Below, piece after piece: positions 1 to 5,909 of a stretch of DNA of 5,909 nt. The stretch's first letter is position 1. Every line of letters starts with the position of its first letter. The stretch is from Deltaproteobacteria bacterium (GTDB taxonomy: Bacteria; JAUYMQ01). The stretch covers positions 1-5,909 of the forward strand of contig JAUYMQ010000029.1 of NCBI GenBank assembly GCA_030698575.1, in the 5' to 3' direction. The translations under genes and the position numbers were made by a program. A model generated the notes under the pieces. It saw nothing but the letters and a program-made list of their open reading frames with translations, did no database searches and had not been told where the DNA came from.

Positions 1-2
1 AG

Positions 3-506
3 GGACAAGAGCTGGAGGACTTCAAGGCGGAGGCCGAGGCGCTCTCGGGCGGCGCGGGGCGGCGGAGCGGGCTGCGCGACGGATTGTGTGTCGTGGCGGG
101 CATCGCCGCGCTGGCGGGAGGGGCCCCGATGCTCGTGCACGGCGCCGTGATCATCGCCGGGTTGGCCGGCATCAGCGAGCGGGTGATCGGCCTCACGATC
201 ATCGCCGCCGGCACGAGCCTGCCCGAGGTGGCCACGTCGGTCGTGGCGTCGTTCCGCAAGCAGAACGAAATAGCGCTCGCCAACGTGATAGGCTCGAACA
301 TCTTCAACGTGCTTGGCGTGATCGGCGCGGTCGCGATCATCCGGCCCGTTCCGGTGGCGCCGGGCATACTCAGCAACGACATGTGGTGGATGCTCGGCTT
401 CTCGCTGCTGCTCTTCCCGATCATGTACACGGGGCTGCGCGTGGCGCGCGCCGAGGGGCTTCTTCTGCTCGGCGGCTACGTGTTATATCTGTGGCTGCTG
501 ATCTGA
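3..506 (+). CDS. CaCA-family Na+/Ca2+ (cation) exchanger, YrbG-like; C-terminal half, 5' truncated by window edge
   Basis: The frame is open from base 3 to the TGA at 504-506, giving 167 visible residues. A TTG at base 84 is only an internal codon, because upstream residues read as the charged cytoplasmic loop (GQELEDFKAEAEAL...) expected between the two halves of such exchangers. The diagnostic alpha-2 repeat is present: GTSLPE at visible residues 70-75, with the conserved glutamate E75, then GSNIFN at 97-102. About five hydrophobic segments follow the loop (approximately 29-55, 60-82, 100-114, 126-143, 151-167), matching the second half of a ten-helix inner-membrane antiporter. The alpha-1 half must lie to the left of the window. 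Family membership is firm. The ion specificity (Ca2+/Na+, Ca2+/H+ or another cation) cannot be read from this half. It ends 34 bp before the hydrolase gene, so the two may share a transcript. Confidence 0.9.
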   Translation, partial: GQELEDFKAEAEALSGGAGRRSGLRDGLCVVAGIAALAGGAPMLVHGAVIIAGLAGISERVIGLTIIAAGTSLPEVATSVVASFRKQNEIALANVIGSNIFNVLGVIGAVAIIRPVPVAPGILSNDMWWMLGFSLLLFPIMYTGLRVARAEGLLLLGGYVLYLWLLI

Positions 507-528
507 TGGGCGAAATCCCGGCCATCCC

Positions 529-532
529 GGAG
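529..532 (+). promoter_or_regulatory. Ribosome binding site of the alpha/beta hydrolase
   Basis: GGAG sits 8 nt before the GTG at 541. This placement supports the GTG as the start. No credible promoter is visible in the 34-bp gap after the exchanger gene, which favours cotranscription. Confidence 0.6.
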
Positions 533-540
533 ACCTGAAA

Positions 541-1332
541 GTGCCGAGCACGCACGTCAACGGAATCGACATCGCCTACGACATCGATGGAACGGGCGAC
601 CCGCTCCTCATGATCATGGGGATCACGGGATCGAAGTACCACTGGCTGGGCTTCGAGAAAAAATTCCGGCTGGACTACATGACCGTCAGGTTCGACAACC
701 GCGGCGTGGGTGAGACGTCGGCGCCGCCGCCGCCCTACCCCATGAAGCAGATGGCCGGGGACGTGGCCGGGCTTCTCGACGCGCTTGCGATCGAGCGGGC
801 GCATGTCTTCGGTGTCAGCATGGGCGGCATGATCGCGCAGGAGTTCGCGATCGGGTGGCCAAACCGCGTGCGCTCGCTGGTGCTCGGCTGCACGCACTTC
901 GGCGGACTGAAGCAGATCCATCCGCCGCTGGAGGTTCAGGAGCGCGCCTTCATCGTCGCCGGAAAGGGAGCGGACCGCGCCATGCGGGACATCCTGAGCG
1001 TCAACCTGACGCCCAGGTTCATGGAGAAGCGCCCCGACGTGGTTGAGCACCTGATGAAGTACGGGCTCGAGCATCGCATGAAGCGAGAGGGTTTCGCCGG
1101 CCAGCTCTACGCCGTCAGCGACCACGACACGGCCGACCGGCTCGGCGCGATCAAGGTCCCGGTGATGGTCATCGCGGGCGACGAAGATGAACTCATCCCG
1201 CCGCTGAATTCGGTCGAGATCGCCGGCCTCATCCCGCAGGCCCAGCTCACGATGTTGCCGGGCATCGGCCATATGTTCTGGATCGAAGCCCCAGACGACG
1301 CCGCCCACCACATCCGCCGGTTCCTTAAATAA
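541..1332 (+). CDS. Alpha/beta-fold hydrolase (RdmC / enol-lactonase-like esterase)
   Basis: A 263-residue cytoplasmic protein starting at GTG 541, supported by a GGAG site 8 nt upstream. It has the alpha/beta hydrolase landmarks in order: an early strand and oxyanion-region turn LLMIMGITG (22-30), the family signature FDNRGVGET (51-59), the nucleophile elbow G-V-S-M-G (91-95, Ser93), a likely catalytic acid in GDEDELIP (213-220, most likely Asp216), and the catalytic His244 in GIGHMF. No signal peptide is visible. The oxyanion turn has MG instead of the commoner HG, as in several esterase and enol-lactonase subfamilies. The substrate cannot be deduced; hydrolysis of an ester, lactone or thioester is plausible. 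A short Pro run (62-65) lies after the FDNRG motif. Oddly, the last two codons (Leu, Lys) and the TAA stop lie inside the left arm of a perfect inverted repeat, so the natural C-terminus may have been replaced by that element. The length is normal for the family. Confidence 0.9.
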   Translation: MPSTHVNGIDIAYDIDGTGDPLLMIMGITGSKYHWLGFEKKFRLDYMTVRFDNRGVGETSAPPPPYPMKQMAGDVAGLLDALAIERAHVFGVSMGGMIAQEFAIGWPNRVRSLVLGCTHFGGLKQIHPPLEVQERAFIVAGKGADRAMRDILSVNLTPRFMEKRPDVVEHLMKYGLEHRMKREGFAGQLYAVSDHDTADRLGAIKVPVMVIAGDEDELIPPLNSVEIAGLIPQAQLTMLPGIGHMFWIEAPDDAAHHIRRFLK

Positions 1333-1356
1333 AGGGGTCAGACCCCTTTATTTAAG
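1324..1356. repeat. Perfect 16-bp inverted repeat (GGGGTC-A-GACCCC core), possible REP/MITE-like element or bidirectional terminator
   Basis: The left arm CTTAAATAAAGGGGTC (1324-1339) and right arm GACCCCTTTATTTAAG (1341-1356) are exact reverse complements around a single A at 1340. Partial pairing continues outward to CCGG at 1317-1320 and CCGG at 1360-1363 across a T-G wobble, a T-A pair and one mismatch. The inner stem AGGGGTC/GACCCCT followed by TTATTT resembles an intrinsic terminator. Because the element is symmetric, the same is true on the other strand, so it could terminate in both directions. It encodes the hydrolase stop codon (TAA 1330-1332). From memory, GGGGTCAGACCCC-type palindromes recur in many bacterial genomes, often near REP-associated tyrosine transposases. 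That link is recollection, and no transposase is present here. Confidence 0.85.
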
Positions 1357-1413
1357 TAGCCGGAACAATCCCCCAAGAGGTTCCGCTGGAGGCCCGAAAA
1401 TCCGCGGCCATTG

Positions 1414-1422
1414 TGGTATTCT
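1414..1422 (+). promoter_or_regulatory. Candidate extended -10 promoter for acs
   Basis: TGG followed by TATTCT (1417-1422) matches the extended -10 form TGn-TATAAT with two hexamer mismatches. It lies in the only moderately AT-rich part of the leader. No recognisable -35 lies 16-18 bp upstream. Transcription would start near 1429, leaving a leader of about 60 nt before the ATG at 1488. This is a weak, composition-based call. Confidence 0.3.
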
Positions 1423-1478
1423 TTCTTGCCCGTGGTCACGTCGAGCTGCCACGACCCCTTCGAAACCCGAAACTTGCC

Positions 1479-1482
1479 GGAG
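1479..1482 (+). promoter_or_regulatory. Ribosome binding site deciding the acs start
   Basis: GGAG ends 5 nt before the ATG at 1488. It favours this start over the in-frame GTG at 1413, which would add 25 residues unlike the family N-terminus and would overlap the candidate -10 element. Confidence 0.65.
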
Positions 1483-1487
1483 AATGC

Positions 1488-3469
<1,982 letters not shown>

Positions 3470-3473
<4 letters not shown>

Positions 3474-4384
3474 AGACCCGCGGCCTCTCAGAGCGCGTCC
3501 GTTTCGGTCCCGTCGAGGTGCTTCCGGGCCCCGACGGCGGGCGCTACCCCTACTCCCACACCCTCTACGTGCACGGGCCCGAGCCGGCGGTCATCGACCC
3601 CGGCATGACCTTCGACCCGGCGCGGTACGACTTCGACCCGGAGAGCGTCGCCTGGGTGCTCAACTCCCACTGCCACGAGGATCACGAGGGGGGCAACCAT
3701 CTCTTTCCGAACGCGAAGGTCATCGCGCCCGCCGAGGACGCGCCCTTCATTCGCTCGCTCGACGCCTACGCCGCCGCCAACGGCATGGCGGGCCGGGCGG
3801 AGGAAGAGGCCTGGCGAAAGATGATGACCGACGTCTGGGGCTTCCGGGAAAGTCCGGTGCACCGGGAGGTGGTCGATAACGAGGTGGTGGAAGTTGGCGG
3901 CCTGAGGATGCGCTTCGTCTATCTGCCGGGGCACACGCCGGGGCACGCGGGCGTCTACTTCGAGGGCGAGGACGTGTTTTTCATCGCCGACGTGGATCTC
4001 ACGAGTTTCGGCCCCTTCTACGGCGATCACTTTTCATCGATCGATCAGTTTCTCGAATCGATCCGCCGCGTACGCGACATGAAGCCGCGCACGCTCGTCA
4101 CCTCGCACGGCAAAGGGTTGTTCAAGGGCGATGAGATGCGCAGTGCGCTCGATCGCTTCGAGCAGAAGATTCTCCAGCGCGACGAGGCCATTCTCAGGAT
4201 GCTCGCCGACCGCCCGCACACCCTCGACGAGATCGTCGACGCGCACCTGGTCTACAGGCGTTACCCCGAACCGGCATTCATGTACCGGGAGATCGAGCGG
4301 GTAATGATCGAGAAGCACCTGAAACGGCTGGAGAGGCTGGGATGCACTTGCGCGGACGGCGCCCTGTGGAAGGCCGCCGGTTGA
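3470..4384 (+). CDS. Metallo-beta-lactamase-fold hydrolase with C-terminal winged helix (LACTB2-like)
   Basis: A 304-residue protein whose GTG start overlaps the acs stop by four bases. A weak GAGAG (3456-3460) precedes it, so it is probably translated by coupling to acs. The dinuclear metal site is intact: HCHEDH (67-72), His155 in LPGHTPGH (152-159), the bridging Asp174 in FIADVD, and His213 in TSHGKG. An early VIDPG (41-45) is also typical of the fold. After the catalytic domain, a basic helical region (about 222-300; [11 protein letters not shown], then [10 protein letters not shown]) resembles the winged-helix tail of LACTB2-type proteins. No signal peptide or membrane segment is visible. 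MBL-fold proteins include thioesterases, glyoxalase II, lactonases and nucleases. The pairing with acs might suggest a thioester substrate, while the LACTB2 resemblance might suggest a nuclease. Neither is shown by the sequence. The family call is secure and the substrate is unknown. Confidence 0.92.
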
Positions 4385-4415
4385 GGATCGGACGCGGCGC
4401 CTCAGCCGGTGAGGA

Positions 4416-5159
4416 TCATGCGCTGAAGCCCGCGAGCGTGATCTGCCGCCCCTCGGTCTTTCCATCGCGCCGGTAGGAGAAGAATTCCTTCTCGGAACAG
4501 AACGTGCAGCCGCCGACGGTTTCCAGATGGCCGGCCCGGAGCCCCGCGTCGGTGAGCTGGCGCGCAACCAGCCCTCGGAGATCCACCCTCCCCTTCTCGC
4601 CCTTCCGATCCACGTAAGCGTCGAACGTTTCTCCCATCTTCTTCTCGAAGGCCGCGATCACCTCCGGCCCCACCTCGAAGCAGCAGCGCCCGATGGCGGG
4701 GCCGAAGGCCACCCGCACATCGGCCGGATCGCAGCCATAGTGATCGCGCAGGTGGGCCACGGCCTTGCCGGCGATGCCGGCGAGCGCGCCGCGCCATCCG
4801 GCGTGCACCGCCGCGCACACCCGGCGGACGGGATCCACCACCAGCGCCGGCACGCAATCGGCCGTCTGCACCGCCAGGAAAACCCCCGGCGTGCCGCTGG
4901 CCATCGCATCAGCCTCGCCCGCCGTCTTCACCCGCGTTTCCGCAACATCGAGGATCGCGTCGCCGTGCACCTGCTTCATGGTCGTGATGGTGCAACCGTC
5001 GAGCCCGAGCGTGGTCTTCACGTGGCAGAGGGGATCGCGGTGGCCGTGGCTGCAGAGAGGCGGGCCGTCGGCAGGCTGTTCGATGCGGCCCAGGAATGCG
5101 TGGACCAGGCCGGGAATGTCCTTCAGGCCGGGCGCCGTGAGGCAGGGAAAGTCGCTCAT
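4416..5159 (-). CDS. pgeF: YfiH/PgeF-family protein (purine nucleoside phosphorylase / laccase-domain, DUF152)
   Basis: A 247-residue cytoplasmic protein. The ATG at 5159 is chosen over the in-frame GTG at 5219 because it is preceded by AGGGGG (complement of 5168-5173) 8 nt upstream, and because it overlaps the HAD stop as ATGA. Family zinc ligands are all present: His65 in KQVHGD, Cys102 in TADCVPALV and His119 in VHAGWRG. Further signatures are FGPAIGRCCFEVG (152-164) and the C-terminal CTFCSEKEFFSYRRDG (218-233). Relatives (bacterial YfiH and mammalian FAMIN/LACC1) phosphorolyse purine nucleosides and methylthioadenosine and deaminate adenosine. E. coli YfiH/PgeF is also linked to removing mis-incorporated L-Ser from peptidoglycan precursors. 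Old 'polyphenol oxidase/laccase' labels are doubtful. Unusually, the N-terminal GGVS...SLNLG stretch typical of the family is replaced by a segment rich in Cys and His (Cys36, His38, His40, Cys45, His46, Cys56). Family call strong; exact substrate uncertain. Confidence 0.9.
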   Translation of the reverse strand: MSDFPCLTAPGLKDIPGLVHAFLGRIEQPADGPPLCSHGHRDPLCHVKTTLGLDGCTITTMKQVHGDAILDVAETRVKTAGEADAMASGTPGVFLAVQTADCVPALVVDPVRRVCAAVHAGWRGALAGIAGKAVAHLRDHYGCDPADVRVAFGPAIGRCCFEVGPEVIAAFEKKMGETFDAYVDRKGEKGRVDLRGLVARQLTDAGLRAGHLETVGGCTFCSEKEFFSYRRDGKTEGRQITLAGFSA

Positions 5160-5909
5160 GGGTGCGGCCCCCTGAGGTTCGTCTCTCCGGTTGTATCGAG
5201 CGCCGTCTCGGTGAACCACTTGAGCAGCCGGCCGAGGGATGCGAACTGCCTTACGCCCGAGGGCGAGGCCCCGGCCCGGGGCAGCGGCGCCGTCTCCCAG
5301 CCCGGAACGAACCGGGGGCGCACCACCAGCACGGGCGTCATCCCCGCGGCGCGCGCGCCCTCGACGTCACGCCTGGGATTGTCGCCGACATAGATAGCCT
5401 CCCCGGGCTGCAGGTCGTGCCGCTGCATCACGCGCCGGAAGATCTCCGGATTGGGCTTCATCACCCCTTCTTCGGTGGCGAGCGTGACGCTCTGGAAATG
5501 GTCCGCGATGCCGAGGTCTCGCAGCAGCGGGCGAAGCCGTGAGTCGAAGTTCGAGATGATGCCCATCCGGTAGCCCTGCGCCGCGAGGTGATCGAGGAGC
5601 TGCTTCGCCTCCGGGTCCAGCTCCCAACCCTGCCCGGTCTGAAAGAGATCCCACAGCTCGTTGAAACAGTCCTGAAAACGCGGGAAGGCGCCTGCCGGGA
5701 GCATCACTTCCGCCACCAGCGTGCGCCACCAGACGCGCTCGAGCCGCTGGAGCACCTCGCCGGTGGCGCCCGGAAAGCTCAGCGGCGGGGCCGACGCGAA
5801 TGCCTTGCGAAAGCGCATCTCGATGGCCTGGCTCGGCATCTGCGCGCCGTGCCGCGCCATCGATGCCGCGTAGATCTCACCCAGGCTGCCGCGGATGTGA
5901 AAGAGCGTG
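5156..5909 (-). CDS. HAD superfamily (subfamily IA, REG-2/HDHD3-like) hydrolase, 5' truncated by window edge
   Basis: The reading frame is open to the right edge. An ATG at 5860 is internal, because upstream codons continue as TLFHIRGSLGEIYAAS, which matches the stretch after motif I of this subfamily (D-x-x-GTLF). The nucleophilic Asp and the rest of motif I therefore lie just outside the window. The partial codon at 5909 is compatible with the Gly of GTLF. Visible core motifs are motif II in IISNFDS (Ser codon 5552-5554), the motif III Lys in VMKPNPEIF (5456-5458), and motif IV in YVGDNPRRD (Asp codons 5381-5383 and 5366-5368). The helical cap lies between motifs I and II, as expected for subfamily IA. 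These enzymes are mostly phosphatases acting on small phosphorylated metabolites; some are dehalogenases. The presence of GTLF and the Ser/Asn/Asp of SNFD favours a phosphatase-type member, but the substrate is not readable. The stop overlaps the pgeF start by four bases, so the two are likely cotranscribed. Confidence 0.92.
   Translation of the reverse strand, partial: TLFHIRGSLGEIYAASMARHGAQMPSQAIEMRFRKAFASAPPLSFPGATGEVLQRLERVWWRTLVAEVMLPAGAFPRFQDCFNELWDLFQTGQGWELDPEAKQLLDHLAAQGYRMGIISNFDSRLRPLLRDLGIADHFQSVTLATEEGVMKPNPEIFRRVMQRHDLQPGEAIYVGDNPRRDVEGARAAGMTPVLVVRPRFVPGWETAPLPRAGASPSGVRQFASLGRLLKWFTETALDTTGETNLRGPHP
5168..5173 (-). promoter_or_regulatory. Ribosome binding site of pgeF, inside the end of the HAD gene
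   Basis: The reverse complement reads AGGGGG, 8 nt before the ATG at 5159. It supports that start rather than the upstream GTG at 5219. Confidence 0.5.

Noticed and set aside
84-86. TTG at 84 as the start of a small membrane protein
   Set aside because: The frame is open upstream with a loop-like charged sequence typical of the exchanger interior; this is an internal codon.
421-1311. Minus-strand open frame (296 codons) across the exchanger end and hydrolase
   Set aside because: Arg/His-rich translation with a run of arginines and no family motif; it lies opposite two well-supported genes.
1414-1430. Possible sigma-54 (-24/-12) promoter before acs: TGG ... TTGC
   Set aside because: GG and GC are separated by 11 nt rather than the strict 10, and the CAC part of the -24 box is absent.
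4382-4417. 8-bp direct repeat TGAGGATC (4382-4389 and 4410-4417) and small hairpin CCTCA-GCCGG-TGAGG (4400-4414) in the convergent gap
   Set aside because: The stem is only 5 bp with no T-run on either side, and the repeats cover the two stop codons; chance is likely, although a weak terminator cannot be excluded.
4527-5393. Plus-strand open frame (288 codons) opposite pgeF and the HAD gene
   Set aside because: Low-complexity Arg/Ala/His-rich translation opposite two genes with intact catalytic motifs.
5858-5860. ATG at 5860 as the start of the HAD gene
   Set aside because: The frame stays open to the window edge and the upstream codons continue the conserved sequence after HAD motif I, so the true start is outside the window.

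Overview
This is an ordinary-looking, densely packed chromosomal segment from a high-GC bacterium (about two-thirds G+C by eye, strong G/C third-position bias, GTG and ATG starts, short Shine-Dalgarno sites). The gene set is housekeeping: a cation exchanger, an alpha/beta hydrolase, acetyl-CoA synthetase, a metallo-beta-lactamase-fold hydrolase, a YfiH/PgeF protein and a HAD phosphatase. It fits a proteobacterial or Desulfobacterota/Myxococcota-type genome, but the lineage cannot be fixed from sequence alone. There are no RNA genes, CRISPR arrays, phage genes or transposase genes.

Layout: (1) bases 3-506, + strand, hold the C-terminal half of a CaCA-family exchanger that enters from the left edge. 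A 34-bp gap follows, then (2) an alpha/beta hydrolase at 541-1332, probably cotranscribed. (3) The end of the hydrolase gene merges into a perfect 16-bp inverted repeat (1324-1356) with the core GGGGTC-A-GACCCC. The repeat supplies the last two codons and the stop codon, and could act as a bidirectional terminator or be a mobile REP/MITE-like element. (4) A roughly 130-bp leader with a possible extended -10 promoter precedes (5) acs at 1488-3473, a complete acetyl-CoA synthetase. Its stop overlaps (GTGA) the start of (6) an MBL-fold hydrolase with a LACTB2-like winged-helix tail (3470-4384). (7) After a 31-bp convergent gap, the minus strand carries pgeF (4416-5159). Its ATG overlaps (ATGA) the stop of (8) a HAD-IA hydrolase that runs off the right edge (5156-5909).

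There are thus three transcription units: exchanger-hydrolase (+), acs-MBL (+) and HAD-pgeF (-). The palindrome separates the first two, and the last two converge. The acs-MBL and HAD-pgeF pairs are each translationally coupled by 4-base overlaps, suggesting linked expression and perhaps linked function, though no shared pathway is demonstrated. I see no clear new defence or mobile system. The points most worth a second look are the palindrome carrying a stop codon, the coupled acs-MBL pair, and an unusual Cys/His-rich N-terminal segment in PgeF.
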